DNA of 64,000 nt from Anaerococcus senegalensis JC48 (GTDB taxonomy: Bacteria > Bacillota > Clostridia > Tissierellales > Peptoniphilaceae), in contig NZ_HE578909.1 in NCBI RefSeq assembly GCF_000321005.1, positions 129,213-193,212 on the forward strand, written 5' to 3'. A program made the position numbers and the translations under genes. Below the pieces are notes generated by a model, which was not told the origin of the DNA, ran no database searches, and saw only the letters and a program-made list of their open reading frames with translations. Shown here in pieces: positions 43,078 to 52,788 of this stretch. Every line of letters begins with the position of its first letter. Position 1 is the stretch's first letter.

Positions 43078-43922
43078 TATTGTTCCACCTCTTTTTCTCT
43101 AGTAAGTTTGATTTGAAGATAAGCTATAAAGGCTACAATTATAAAAAATATTACGGCCTTTGCTTGTCCAACTCCTTCAAATCCATTTCTTGAAAACATT
43201 GTATCAACTATATTCATAGCAAGCATTTCAGTTTTATACATTGGAGCTCCTGCAGTTAAAGCAAGGTTTTGGTCGTATAATTTGAAACTATTTGTAAGGG
43301 TTAAAAATGTACAAATTGTAATTGATGGCATTACCATTGGAATTGTGATTGATTTTAAAATTTGCCATTTACTTGCTCCATCAATTTCTGCAGCTTCTAT
43401 CAAAGCAGGTGGCACATTTTGAAGGCCTGCTATATAAATTACCATCATATAGCCAATCAATTGCCAATTCATAAGAATTACCAAGCCCCAAAAACCAAAT
43501 TTAGGATTTGCCAAAAGTGTTTGACCAAATTTTAATAAAAATGAATCGATCATAACTTGCCATGTATAACCAAGGACTATTCCACCGATTAAATTAGGCA
43601 TGAAAAATACAGTCCTAAATAAATTTTTCCCTCTAATTTTTCGTGTAAGAATAACAGCAAGTGCAAATGCCAAAACATTAATAGAAATAACACAAATTAT
43701 TGTAAAAATTATTGTAAATACAAAGGCCTTACCAAATCTTTGTCCACTTGAAAGAGCTGTTATATAATTTTGAAAACCTACGAATTCGGAATTAAAAATT
43801 GTAGTGAATTTTGTAAAGGATAAACCAATTCCTAAAATAAATGGAATAATAAAAACTATACAAAAAACTAAAAAAGTAGGTAAGACAAAAAATGGGAAAT
43901 ATTTTTTCAATATTTTTTCCAT
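43077..43922 (-). CDS. maltodextrin ABC permease, MalF-type
   Basis: 281 residues starting MEKILKKYFPFFVLP; the ATG at 43922 has AAAGGAGGTTTTT before it, so the 23 upstream codons of open frame are not used. EAA loop: PPALIEAAEIDGASKWQILKSITIPM. Forms the membrane channel with the MalG-type protein. Confidence 0.92.
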   Translation of the reverse strand: MEKILKKYFPFFVLPTFLVFCIVFIIPFILGIGLSFTKFTTIFNSEFVGFQNYITALSSGQRFGKAFVFTIIFTIICVISINVLAFALAVILTRKIRGKNLFRTVFFMPNLIGGIVLGYTWQVMIDSFLLKFGQTLLANPKFGFWGLVILMNWQLIGYMMVIYIAGLQNVPPALIEAAEIDGASKWQILKSITIPMVMPSITICTFLTLTNSFKLYDQNLALTAGAPMYKTEMLAMNIVDTMFSRNGFEGVGQAKAVIFFIIVAFIAYLQIKLTREKEVEQ

Positions 43923-44037
43923 AAAAACCTCCTTTATGGATTTGTTTTTTAAAAAAAGTCCGAATGTAGAACTTATAAAATTTTCATACATTCAGACTTT
44001 TTATTAGGATAGATTAATTAAAATTATCTTTTAAGCT

Positions 44038-45396
44038 TTATTTTTGAGCTGCTTTTTCATCTTTCCAAGACTCAACGAAAGAATCTTTTACTTGGTCCCA
44101 TTTCATTTCTCCAGATGCATATTGACCTAAAGCTTGACCAAAGAAATCCTTAAATGCTTGACTTGGGAATGATGTGAAATTCCAATCAATATTATATAAG
44201 TCTTCATCTGACATATATTTTACAACTTCCTTAGCAAGAGGATCTGATGGTTGATCAGTTTCTTTAAATGTATCAAATGGTGAAATAAATCCAAGATCTT
44301 TTGTTACAAATTCTTTTCCTTTTTTAGATGTAAATAGCCATTTCAAAAATTCTTCTGTAGCTTTTTGATCTTTTTCACTAGCTTTTGAATTTATTGAGAA
44401 GAAGTTTTCAGTACCAACACAAATACCTTGTTTTTCTTCGCCTTTAACTCCTGTATAAATTGGTAAGAATTTAATATTTTCTTCCTTAACTTTATTTCCA
44501 GAAACTTCTGAAATTTGGCTCCATGCCCAGTTTCCGTTTTGAACAAATGCAGCTTTTTCAAGAGCAAATTCAGCCATAGAATCTGTAACTGATTTTCCTG
44601 TCAAAGCATTTTTTTCTACTGTAGAATTATTTATATAAAGATCGAAAATATTTTTATAATTTTTCGCATATTTAAATTTAACTTCATCCATATCCTTTAC
44701 TTTATTGTCTTTATATTCATAATAAATTGGTAAATTTGCAAGATGAGTTTGCCATCTCCAATCTTCACCCGGTTTTAAGGAAGTAGAAGCGAAAGCTCCG
44801 TCAATACCAAGGTCAGCTTTTTTTTCTTGCATATCCTCAGCAACTTCTTTCAATTTTTCAAAATCATTAATTTCATCAACACTTTTAATTTTTGCGCCGT
44901 CAAGTTTTATATATTTTTGTAAAATTGCATCGTTATAGATAAGTCCATATCCTTCAACAACATAAGGAATACCAAAAACACCTTCTCCATCCTTAACAGC
45001 AAGTTCTTTGTCTATAAGATGTTTATAAAGTTCAGAATCCTTCAAATCTTTTGTATAATCTTTCCAGTTTTGATATCCAATAGGTCCATTAATTTGAAAA
45101 AGAGTAGGGGCATCAGATTTTGTAATTTCTGCCTTCAAAGTTTTTTCGTAAGTACCACTTGCAGCAGTAACAACTTTTACAGGAACACCTGTTTCATCAG
45201 TATAAGTTTTTGCAATCTCATTCCAAACTTTTTCAACTTCTGGTTTGAAATTTAAATAATAAACTGAACCTTTTGCACTTTCACCACTTGCTTGGTTAGA
45301 AGTATTATCAGCATCCTTTTTTTGCCCACAGGATGTGAGAGTTAAAGATGTTGCAAGAAGCAAGGCTGTTGTTAATAACGTTTTCTTAAATTTCAT
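44038..45396 (-). CDS. maltodextrin-binding lipoprotein
   Basis: 452 residues. Lipobox LTSCGQ (Cys23). An extracellular solute-binding family 1 fold with FQINGPIGYQNW, QNGNWAWSQIS and IGVGTENF-like CVGTENFFSI. First gene of the six-gene operon. MalQ and MsmK in the operon make alpha-glucans the likely ligand. Confidence 0.93.
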   Translation of the reverse strand: MKFKKTLLTTALLLATSLTLTSCGQKKDADNTSNQASGESAKGSVYYLNFKPEVEKVWNEIAKTYTDETGVPVKVVTAASGTYEKTLKAEITKSDAPTLFQINGPIGYQNWKDYTKDLKDSELYKHLIDKELAVKDGEGVFGIPYVVEGYGLIYNDAILQKYIKLDGAKIKSVDEINDFEKLKEVAEDMQEKKADLGIDGAFASTSLKPGEDWRWQTHLANLPIYYEYKDNKVKDMDEVKFKYAKNYKNIFDLYINNSTVEKNALTGKSVTDSMAEFALEKAAFVQNGNWAWSQISEVSGNKVKEENIKFLPIYTGVKGEEKQGICVGTENFFSINSKASEKDQKATEEFLKWLFTSKKGKEFVTKDLGFISPFDTFKETDQPSDPLAKEVVKYMSDEDLYNIDWNFTSFPSQAFKDFFGQALGQYASGEMKWDQVKDSFVESWKDEKAAQK

Positions 45397-45528
45397 AAAA
45401 AAATTCCTCCATTTTTAATTTTCCCGTACACCAAAAATATTTTTAAAATAATAGCTAAAACTATGAATTTAATTTAATAATTTTAAATTTTAAAATCCCT
45501 ATAACTTAGAAGCATTTTATGCAAACTA

Positions 45529-45545
45529 TTTTCGGTACCGTTTCC
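45529..45545. promoter_or_regulatory. LacI-family operator
   Basis: TTTTCGGTACCGTTTCC, a near-palindrome centred on CGGTACCG, lies 8 bp downstream of the -10 on the transcribed side, where a repressor would block transcription. Confidence 0.65.
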
Positions 45546-45553
45546 GTAAATTC

Positions 45554-45582
45554 ACTATATCATATAAAAAAATAAAAATCAA
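45554..45582 (-). promoter_or_regulatory. promoter of the maltodextrin operon
   Basis: On the minus strand TTGATT (45577-45582) and TATAGT (45554-45559) are separated by 17 bp, with TG upstream of the -10. Confidence 0.75.
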
Positions 45583-45737
45583 GCTTTTAATTAATTATTC
45601 TTAAAATATAATCATCCTTTACTTCTTTATTTTTAAATCTTTTAAGAAACATTTGTATTTTTCCAAAAAAATATTTTTAGTTTTTCAAAGTTTTTTACTA
45701 TAAAAATACAAAAATTATAACATTTTCCCAAAATAAA

Positions 45738-46093
45738 AAAGACCCTAAAGTCTTTCATACTGTTGACAAAGTATATAAATCCTCATGCTAAGAATATCAT
45801 TCGGAAAAAATTGATTTGATTTCAAATTTGAAAATTCGTCAAAAATCGCACTCTAAAATTTAAAGCTATGATTATTTTTTTAATAAATTAAATTCAATTA
45901 AATTTTAATTCCTCGTTTTATTCCGAGGGATAAATATTAAAATCGTGCCACTGGCACAATTTTAAGCTATTTATCTGTCCTCGCGTTAGCGAGTTTGCGA
46001 TTTTAGAATGTCAAATTTAGAAATCAACAATTTTTGGAGTCAGATATTCGTGATTGAGGGTTTGTCTACGCTCTGAAAGACCCTAAGGTCTTT
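45738..46093. repeat. long-hairpin intergenic element, copy 3, inside a duplicated terminator
   Basis: The 320-bp core (45756-46075) starts CATACTGTTGACAAAG and ends TTTGTCTACGCTCTG. It lies between AAAGACCCTAAAGTCTTT (45738-45755) and AAAGACCCTAAGGTCTTT (46076-46093). The core is one long imperfect palindrome (GAATATCATTCGG against GTCAGATATTC; AAATCGCA against TGCGATTT), with an inner module CCTCG ... GGATAAATATT ... GTGCCACTGGCAC ... TATTTATCTGTCC like the module nested in copy 2. The rest of 45583-45730 is AT-rich without a gene. Confidence 0.75.
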
Positions 46094-46139
46094 ATTTTTA
46101 AGTAAATAATATCAAAAAATAAATTTCTTGCTCATAAAA

Positions 46140-46406
46140 TTAGTAAACCATATATCCAATTATATTTGTAAAGAAAAAGGTAAATATTAACAAGATATTT
46201 AAAAACAAAAATACATAATTTTTATTTTTTACAGAAAAAATTGATCCTATAATCCCACATATAGGACACAAATATAAACTTGTAAATCCTAAGGGTCTAA
46301 GTCCTTTACCAAATATAAATTCCATTGACTCATATGGGACAATTATTGAAATTATCAAAATTATTATAGCAAATAAAAATATATAAATTTCTGGTCTTTT
46401 TTTCAT
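46140..46406 (-). CDS. small membrane protein, three TM segments
   Basis: 88 residues, almost wholly hydrophobic, with transmembrane helices near 8-26, 40-60 and 65-85. CPICG between the first and second lies at the membrane edge. AGGAGAAAAT precedes the ATG. It ends the operon behind the gene at 46415. No family recognised. Confidence 0.65.
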   Translation of the reverse strand: MKKRPEIYIFLFAIIILIISIIVPYESMEFIFGKGLRPLGFTSLYLCPICGIIGSIFSVKNKNYVFLFLNILLIFTFFFTNIIGYMVY

Positions 46407-46414
46407 ATTTTCTC

Positions 46415-46660
46415 CTAAAGCATTTCCAAAAAACTTACAATCATCAAAATAAATGACCCTATCATAGTTAAAATATTAAAAAACATATTATTTTTTTCTT
46501 TTTTAATAAATATTTTATAAATCATCCCACTAAATACAATTGCCGTAAATATTGCATTTGGAGCATTTGTAGGAAGTTTTTTTAACCATGAAATTATCAT
46601 AACTATAATATATGCTATTACTCCTCCAATAATTTGATAATCTGAAATATTATTTTTCAT
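46415..46660 (-). CDS. small membrane protein, three TM segments
   Basis: 81 residues with three predicted helices. Ribosome binding site AGGAGGAG; its start overlaps the end of the upstream DNA-metabolism gene by 11 nt, implying coupling. No family recognised. Confidence 0.65.
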   Translation of the reverse strand: MKNNISDYQIIGGVIAYIIVMIISWLKKLPTNAPNAIFTAIVFSGMIYKIFIKKEKNNMFFNILTMIGSFILMIVSFLEML

Positions 46661-47390
46661 TTCTCCTCCTGTTTTTTTCTGGCAAATATTTCCAATATTT
46701 TTTTGGCATATTTGAAATCATAAGTTTTTTATTTTTTCGCTCTTTTATAGAAATTGCATCATAAAATCCTATCCAAAGATTTTGAAAAAATTTCTCTTGG
46801 TCACTTTCTTCTATATCGAGATTTAAAATTTCTACAACTTCTACATTTCCATAAATTGAAATAAATGCTTTTTTTCTATTTTTATCGTAAATAATAAATT
46901 TTTCCTTGGGCATTCTTCTTAGAAAATGTCTAGAAAGATCTTCCAAAATATTATTGTGGGATTCGTACTCAGAAAATAAAAATCCCTCTTGAATTTCTCT
47001 AAATCTCAATAGCCCCTTATAAGCATGAGCTTCGCTTGTATAATTTTTTATCATTTTATTAAAAGTTATAGCATATTTATTAGTAGAATTTATAATATTT
47101 TCTCCTTTTAGAAAAGAGAGTTTTATAAGCCTTGCAATTATTATGTCCTTATTTTTATAATCTGACCTAAAGGCTATTTTTATTTGATAAAAAAATTCTT
47201 TTGATATATTTTTCTTTATAGAATTTTCTACCCTTCCTGCCTTATCATATTCAGTTTTTATAAAAGTCTGATCAAAAAAAGAAATTTGATTATTTTCACA
47301 TTCAATTCTAATTTTAAAAAGTTCTTTATAAAAAATAAAAATTACTGTCAAAAATCCTTCAAGTGACCCATCATATACAATATTTTTCAT
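46650..47390 (-). CDS. TIGR03915-type putative DNA-metabolism protein (DUF4130)
   Basis: About 246 residues from MKNIVYDGSLEGFLTVIF, the family's typical opening. The region GLLRFREIQEGFLFSEYESHNNILEDLSRHFLRRMPKEKFIIYDKNRKKAF is its conserved DUF4130 core. The family is found next to a radical-SAM protein and a uracil-DNA glycosylase-like protein and is thought to act in DNA repair or modification; its reaction is unknown. The start at 47390 follows the upstream stop codon by 4 nt, better than the 10-codon extension into it. Confidence 0.85.
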   Translation of the reverse strand: MKNIVYDGSLEGFLTVIFIFYKELFKIRIECENNQISFFDQTFIKTEYDKAGRVENSIKKNISKEFFYQIKIAFRSDYKNKDIIIARLIKLSFLKGENIINSTNKYAITFNKMIKNYTSEAHAYKGLLRFREIQEGFLFSEYESHNNILEDLSRHFLRRMPKEKFIIYDKNRKKAFISIYGNVEVVEILNLDIEESDQEKFFQNLWIGFYDAISIKERKNKKLMISNMPKKYWKYLPEKNRRRNEK

Positions 47391-47394
47391 ATTT

Positions 47395-48630
47395 TTACCC
47401 AAAAAGTGATAATTGTTCAAAAGATTTAGGATCAGAAAGGCTCATAGTATCTTTTAAATCTTTTTGATCTTTAAATTTAAAGCCTTGATATTTTCCATTT
47501 ACAGTTATAAAATTTCTTGCTCTTTTTACAGAAATATTCAACTTTTTTAAATGCCAATACTCAAGTTTTCTGAATTTTCTTGCATTTATGATTTTTCTTG
47601 CTGAAATTCTTCCAATACCTGGAATTTTTATTAAATCAGAAAAGCTTGCCTTATTTATTTCAATAGGAAATTTATCAATATTATTTATTGCCCAATTAGT
47701 TTTTGGATCAATTCTTAGGTCAAAGTTTTTATTTTTATTATTTAATAAATCAGAAGATTTAAAGTCATAAAATCTCAAAAGCCAATCAGCCTGGTAGAGT
47801 CTATGTTCTCTTAAAAGAGGCGCTTTTTTAATATCTTTAGTAAATTCACTTTTTACTACAGGAACAAAAGCTGAATAAAAAACTCTTTTTAATGAATAAG
47901 AATTATATAAATTTTCTGCCCTATTTACTATATCAAAATCAGATTCTCCTCCTGCTCCAATTATCATTTGAGTAGTTTGGCCTGCAGGGAGGAATTTTGG
48001 AGTATGCCTATACAATTTTATTTCATTTTTTCTTTGAATTATTTTTTCCTTGGCAAAATTCATAGAAGATTCTATAGCCTTGGTAGATTTTTGGGGAGCT
48101 AAAATTTTTAGAGAATTGTCTGATGGAAGTTCAACATTAACACTCATCCTATCAACCAAAATCCCCATTTTTTTAACTAAATCAGAATCAGCTCCAGGTA
48201 TAGATTTCATATGTATATATCCATTATAATTATAATCATTTCTCAAAATATCTGCAGTTTTTATCAAAAGCTCCATTGTATAATTTGAATTTTTGATAAT
48301 TCCTGATGATAAAAATAAACCTTCTATATAATTTCTCCTATAAAAATTAATAGTCAAATCAGCCACTTCTCTTGGAGTAAATTCTGCTCGTTTTGTGACA
48401 TTTGATGACCTATTTACACAATATTCACAATCATACACACACTTATTGGTAAATAAAATTTTCAAAAGAGAAATACACCTTCCATCCTCGCTCCAAGAAT
48501 GACAAATCCCAGAAATATGACCATTACCCAATCCTTTTGAAGAATTTTTTCTATTCGATCCTGAAGATGAACAAGACACATCATACTTGGCAGCATCTGT
48601 TAATATCTCTAATTTTTCCAAAATATCCAT
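47395..48630 (-). CDS. TIGR03916-type radical SAM DNA modification/repair protein
   Basis: 411 residues. The radical-SAM cluster motif is CVYDCEYC (about residue 69-76), followed by GLFLSSGI. The C-terminal helix-hairpin-helix, IEINKASFSDLIKIPGIGRISARKIINARKF, indicates DNA binding. The N-terminal Cys/Ser-rich CSSSGSNRKNSSKGLGNG is characteristic. It partners the downstream DUF4130 protein. Confidence 0.92.
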   Translation of the reverse strand: MDILEKLEILTDAAKYDVSCSSSGSNRKNSSKGLGNGHISGICHSWSEDGRCISLLKILFTNKCVYDCEYCVNRSSNVTKRAEFTPREVADLTINFYRRNYIEGLFLSSGIIKNSNYTMELLIKTADILRNDYNYNGYIHMKSIPGADSDLVKKMGILVDRMSVNVELPSDNSLKILAPQKSTKAIESSMNFAKEKIIQRKNEIKLYRHTPKFLPAGQTTQMIIGAGGESDFDIVNRAENLYNSYSLKRVFYSAFVPVVKSEFTKDIKKAPLLREHRLYQADWLLRFYDFKSSDLLNNKNKNFDLRIDPKTNWAINNIDKFPIEINKASFSDLIKIPGIGRISARKIINARKFRKLEYWHLKKLNISVKRARNFITVNGKYQGFKFKDQKDLKDTMSLSDPKSFEQLSLFG

Positions 48631-48782
48631 AGCTATCCCTTTCTATTTTAGACTTTTACTGTCCTATAATTATATAGGAATTTTTTAAACTTTCAAGAAA
48701 AATAGAGTCCATAAGCCTCTTTAATGTTTTAAATTTAAAAATTACAAATAATTAATCATTGCTTTAGTAATATTATCATAAT

Positions 48783-49511
48783 CTACTTTATATCGATTGA
48801 CATAAAAGTAAAAGCAAGGCTATAGCCTGCATTTATGGATAGGTTCATTGAATCTATGTGGGAAAATTGACTTGCTGTAATTGGCATTATTTCTTTATTA
48901 TTTTTTAAAATTTCATAGGTCATATTGTTTAACATATAAGCCATAATTTTCTTATATTTTGGATCTTTGGAAAATTTTTGACATGAAAATTCCCAAAAAT
49001 ACTTAGAATTTTTGCTAAAAGATCCCAATCCTATTAATTTTTTATCATCATAATAGGCATAAGCAAATTTTGAATTAAAATAAGGGTCATCAAAATCAAA
49101 TACAAATTTGTATTTTTTGTATTTTTCGGCATTTTTAAGGTCGATTTTTTCAAATTTAAAAGCTCCTTGAATTTTTTTAAAATTTTTATTAGGCTCAAAT
49201 ACTGGACCAAAGTTTACAATTTTTTGACCATATTTTCCAATAATTTTATCTATTTTATAAATATTTTCATATTCAAAAAACCATTCTGATGGAAAATCTT
49301 CCAGTTCATCTTTCAATTCTTCTAATATTTTCTTATTATCTGATTTTATAAGGACATTTTTCCCACATCCTATTATAGAAGTTGGATAAAGATTGTAGGT
49401 CAAGGATTCTTTTTTATATTTCATATTTAAAAAAATATTTTTATTTTTAACTAAATCATCATTTTCTAAACCGAAGTCGTAAAGGATTTGTTTTTTTGTT
49501 AAATTTCTCAT
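48783..49511 (-). CDS. GNAT-like acetyltransferase (GNAT_acetyltr_2 type)
   Basis: 242 residues. The C-terminal half has GNAT-like features: SKFAYAYYDDKKLIGLGSFSKNSKYFWEFS, then ITASQFSHIDSMNLSINAGYSLAFTFMSIDI, matching the motif-B region of the zwittermicin-resistance-like GNAT group. The N-terminal half is divergent. Substrate unknown. Standalone, ribosome binding site AAAGGGG. Confidence 0.6.
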   Translation of the reverse strand: MRNLTKKQILYDFGLENDDLVKNKNIFLNMKYKKESLTYNLYPTSIIGCGKNVLIKSDNKKILEELKDELEDFPSEWFFEYENIYKIDKIIGKYGQKIVNFGPVFEPNKNFKKIQGAFKFEKIDLKNAEKYKKYKFVFDFDDPYFNSKFAYAYYDDKKLIGLGSFSKNSKYFWEFSCQKFSKDPKYKKIMAYMLNNMTYEILKNNKEIMPITASQFSHIDSMNLSINAGYSLAFTFMSIDIK

Positions 49512-49603
49512 TTTATCCCCTTTCTTTTAAAACAATTAAGTTTGACATATTTTTTTATCTATAATATTGTATAAATAAAGAAAAGGAAAGGAAAGGATTT
49601 TTT

Positions 49604-49870
49604 ATGAAAACAACAGTGATTTTTATAGTAATTTTAATAATAAGTGCAATAGTTAATTTCCTTTTATTGTCAAAATTCAGTTTTGGTGATGATAGGGATA
49701 GGAAAATTTTTAATAAAACCTGCTCTCATACCCTAATGGCCTTTATAATATATCTTTTACTTGATATTATTTTACCTTTTACAAATAATACAGATTCTTT
49801 TACAAATCTTTTTGTAATTTCCTTTTTATTTTTGATCAATCAACTTGTCTACAGGAAGAAATTATCATAA
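49604..49870 (+). CDS. small membrane protein, three TM segments
   Basis: 88 residues with hydrophobic helices near 3-24, 42-60 and 66-82, and a basic tail RKKLS. GGAAAGGAT-type ribosome binding site. It has its own terminator at 49912. No family recognised. Confidence 0.65.
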   Translation: MKTTVIFIVILIISAIVNFLLLSKFSFGDDRDRKIFNKTCSHTLMAFIIYLLLDIILPFTNNTDSFTNLFVISFLFLINQLVYRKKLS

Positions 49871-49911
49871 ATTTTGAATTGCAAAACAAATATTTAAAAT
49901 TTAACACAAAA

Positions 49912-49951
49912 AAATCGACTTTAAACTTTCTTTACAATTTAAAGTCGATTT
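49912..49951. terminator. strong terminator after the 49604 gene
   Basis: A 14-bp perfect stem beginning AAATCGACTTTAAA, followed by ATTTTATAT. Confidence 0.85.
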
Positions 49952-49957
49952 ATTTTA

Positions 49958-50447
49958 TATGTCCACTAGCACAGCTTTCTGATTTTGGTTCAATCACGCT
50001 TATGTCCTTTCTTTTTTCATATTTAAATATACATTCAAAGTTTATTTAAATATCTCGGCATATTGACAGTTTTGTATATCTTTTACTTTATGGGAAAACT
50101 TCCTCCTAACATTTTTTTACTTTATTATTCAATTGTCATTATTCAATTGTCGCTTGGCTTTTTCTTATTTATACCATAAATAAATCTTTTAGAAAAATGT
50201 CAGATGGCTTTATTTTACACTTGATTTCCACCACTTTTTCTATGAAATCCTTAATCAAATTCTTTTTTTAAATAATCATCACTATTGTAAAGTTTCTAAT
50301 TAAAAATTTAAGATTTAAAATACATTTAAATTCTTATAGTCTAAATAAATTTATAGTTTAAAACTTTTCTATATTACTAATTACTATAAATCTTAAGCCT
50401 ATTATTTAATCCTATGCTAGTGGACTATCAGAAGATCTTATCTTCTG
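49958..50447. mobile_element. possible remnant of a transposable element
   Basis: Imperfect inverted ends GTCCACTAGCACAG (49962-49975) and CTATGCTAGTGGAC (50412-50425) bracket about 450 bp without an intact gene. Beside the right end is a perfect hairpin, CAGAAGATCTTATCTTCTG (50429-50447). Inside is a tandem duplicate TTATTCAATTGTC (50133-50159). On the minus strand a short open stretch (50169-50268) reads like a protein C-terminus (IKCKIKPSDIFLKDL). This could be a PATE/IS605-like or MITE-like relic. No transposase is recognised; 50450-50555 shows nothing further. Confidence 0.3.
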
Positions 50448-50559
50448 TTATTATAATGATACCCTGTGAAATCGATTCTAAACATTTTTTTAATAAATTT
50501 TTTAAATTTTTATTTTAGTTAAATAAAATAGCATACATATTATTTTAAAAAATAAAAAA

Positions 50560-50579
50560 ATCTCCCAGTTAAGGGAGAT
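50560..50579 (-). terminator. terminator of methionine gamma-lyase gene
   Basis: ATCTCCC and GGGAGAT stem followed by TTTTTTTATTTT on the minus strand. Confidence 0.8.
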
Positions 50580-50589
50580 AATTTTTATT

Positions 50590-51780
50590 TTAGATTAAGT
50601 CTAAGGCTTGATTTAGATCTTCTATTATATCATCGCTATCTTCTAGTCCTACTGATAATCTTATTAAACCTGGTGCTATTCCTGCTTCTTTTAAAGCTTC
50701 TTCCGTGTAAGTTGAATGGGTCATTGTTGCTGGGTGTTCTATTAATGTTTCAGCATCTCCCAAACTTACAGCAAGTGAGCATAATTTTACATTATTCATT
50801 ATTGTTCTTCCTGATTCAATTCCACCTTTTACTTCAAAGGTTACCATTGCACCATAATCTTTCATTTGTTTTTTAGCAACTTCGTGGTTTTTAAAATCTT
50901 CTAGACCTGGATAGTATACTTTTTCTACGTTTTTGTGTTTTTGTAAGGCTTCTACTACTTTTTTAGCATTTTCTATATGTTGTTTCATTCTAACTTCTAG
51001 AGTTTTCATTCCTCTAAAGATCAAAAATGCATCATGAGCAGATAGGACTGAACCTGTAAAATCTTTTTGTCCTACTAGTCTTACTTGGGTCATTAGTTCT
51101 TTTGAACCGCATGAAAATCCTGCTATTACATCTCCATGGCCGTTTAAATATTTAGTTGCAGAATGTACTACTATATCCACTCCAAGTTTTAATGGATTTT
51201 GTAGATATGGTGTTGCAAAAGTATTATCTGCTATTACCATAGTATCTTTTGAGTTTTTCTTTGCAAGTTTTACAACTTCTTCTATATCTATTATATCAAG
51301 GGTTGGATTTGCTGGTGTTTCTAGATATACTATTCTTGTATTTTCTTTTAGATGACTTTTTACTTCTTCAAGATCTGTCATATCTATAAATTCTACTTCT
51401 ATATTAAATTTTTGAATTTCATTTAAAAATGCAAAAGTACATCCATAAAGTGTTCCACAAGCAAGTATATGATCTCCAGCTTTTATAAAAGGCCAAATTG
51501 ATGATGTAATTGCTCCCATACCTGATGATGTTGATACTGCTGCCTCTGCTCCTTCAAGAGCTGCAAGTTTTTTTTCTAAGGCATCATTTGTTGGATTTCC
51601 AAGTCTTGAATAAATAAAACCTTCTTCTTCTAGGGCAAATCTTCTTCCACCTTGTTCAGCGCTATCAAAAATAAAGGTTGATGTTTGATAAACTGGTAGT
51701 CCTAATGAACCATATGTATCTTTCATCGCTCCTGCGTGAATTGTTTGTGTTGCAAATGATCTTTTTTTGTTTTCTGTCAT
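50590..51780 (-). CDS. mgl: methionine gamma-lyase
   Basis: 396 residues, the family length. PLP lysine in [12 protein letters not shown] (Lys about 209). The TLYGCTFAF motif contains the active-site Cys characteristic of methionine gamma-lyase rather than cystathionine enzymes. YSRLGNPT and [12 protein letters not shown] are general Cys/Met metabolism PLP motifs. It degrades methionine to methanethiol, 2-oxobutyrate and ammonia. Divergent from a LysR regulator 90 bp away, which probably controls it. Confidence 0.9.
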   Translation of the reverse strand: MTENKKRSFATQTIHAGAMKDTYGSLGLPVYQTSTFIFDSAEQGGRRFALEEEGFIYSRLGNPTNDALEKKLAALEGAEAAVSTSSGMGAITSSIWPFIKAGDHILACGTLYGCTFAFLNEIQKFNIEVEFIDMTDLEEVKSHLKENTRIVYLETPANPTLDIIDIEEVVKLAKKNSKDTMVIADNTFATPYLQNPLKLGVDIVVHSATKYLNGHGDVIAGFSCGSKELMTQVRLVGQKDFTGSVLSAHDAFLIFRGMKTLEVRMKQHIENAKKVVEALQKHKNVEKVYYPGLEDFKNHEVAKKQMKDYGAMVTFEVKGGIESGRTIMNNVKLCSLAVSLGDAETLIEHPATMTHSTYTEEALKEAGIAPGLIRLSVGLEDSDDIIEDLNQALDLI

Positions 51781-51870
51781 ATTTCTTATCCTTTCTTTTT
51801 TATTATTTTTTATCTCTTTTATTTTTATAAATATCTAATATAATATATCCAAATACTTTAAGGAGATATT

Positions 51871-52788
51871 ATGAATTTAAATAAAATCTATTATGCTATA
51901 GAAGTTTCTAAAACCGGCTCAATTTCAAAGGCTGCCAAAAACCTCTATACTTCCCAACCTGCCATTTCTATGGCTATAAATGATCTTGAAAAAGAGTTGG
52001 GCTTTAAAATTTTTCAAAGATCTCAAAGTGGAACTCAAACTACTGCCAAGGGTCTTGAGTATTTGATAAAATGTCAAGATTTAATCGGCAAGTACAAGGA
52101 GATTCAAAGACAATATTGTTCTGACAATAATGATATTTCCGAACTTAGAATTTCAAGTCAACATTTTAATTTTGCTGTATCTGCCTTTATGAAATTAATC
52201 GAAAAATATAAGGATTCTCCTTTTAAGTTCTACCTTAAGGAAACGACTTCCCTTCATGCTATTAATCATGTTGAAAATGATTATTCAGACCTTTCTTTCA
52301 TTTACATAAACAAATCTTATAGTGAAGCTATCTTTAATTTATTTAAAGAAAAGTCTTTAACATATGTATCAATTGCCAAAGTAATCCCTCATGTTTTTAT
52401 AAATAAAAACCATCCTTTGGCAAATAAAAATTTAATAAAAATTTCTGATCTTTATGATTATCCTATGATAATTTATGAGCAAGATGATACTCAAATTTTA
52501 CCAGAAGAATTTGTAAACTTGCCTAATCATAAACAAGTAATTTACACCCAAGATAGGGGTACAACTTTAGGGCTTATATCAAATACCAATTCTTTTAATG
52601 TTGGAACTGGATGCCTTCACCCTAGTAATGGATTTTCTAACATAAAAACTGTTAAACTTGAAAATCCTGAAAATTTGTCTATGGATATAGGCTATGTTTA
52701 CAAATCTTCTAGAAATCTTTCAAAACTATGTAAAGAATACCTAGACCTTACTAAACTTGAGCTTCTACATTGTCTCCCAAGTTTTTAG
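51871..52788 (+). CDS. LysR-family transcriptional regulator
   Basis: 305 residues. N-terminal helix-turn-helix MNLNKIYYAIEVSKTGSISKAAKNLYTSQPAISMAINDLEKELG followed by a two-lobed effector domain. Divergent from mgl, sharing a 90-bp intergenic region, and converging on the NhaC-type gene with a 38-bp overlap of coding ends. Sulfur amino acids are plausible effectors (inference from the neighbourhood). Confidence 0.92.
   Translation: MNLNKIYYAIEVSKTGSISKAAKNLYTSQPAISMAINDLEKELGFKIFQRSQSGTQTTAKGLEYLIKCQDLIGKYKEIQRQYCSDNNDISELRISSQHFNFAVSAFMKLIEKYKDSPFKFYLKETTSLHAINHVENDYSDLSFIYINKSYSEAIFNLFKEKSLTYVSIAKVIPHVFINKNHPLANKNLIKISDLYDYPMIIYEQDDTQILPEEFVNLPNHKQVIYTQDRGTTLGLISNTNSFNVGTGCLHPSNGFSNIKTVKLENPENLSMDIGYVYKSSRNLSKLCKEYLDLTKLELLHCLPSF

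Noticed and set aside
50133..50159. TTATTCAATTGTC tandem duplicate as the start of a CRISPR or iteron array
   Set aside because: Only two units occur and they are adjacent; nothing suggests a replication origin or an array.
51781..51870. SAM riboswitch in front of methionine gamma-lyase
   Set aside because: The 90-bp divergent intergenic region is too short and shows none of the S-box conserved helices.
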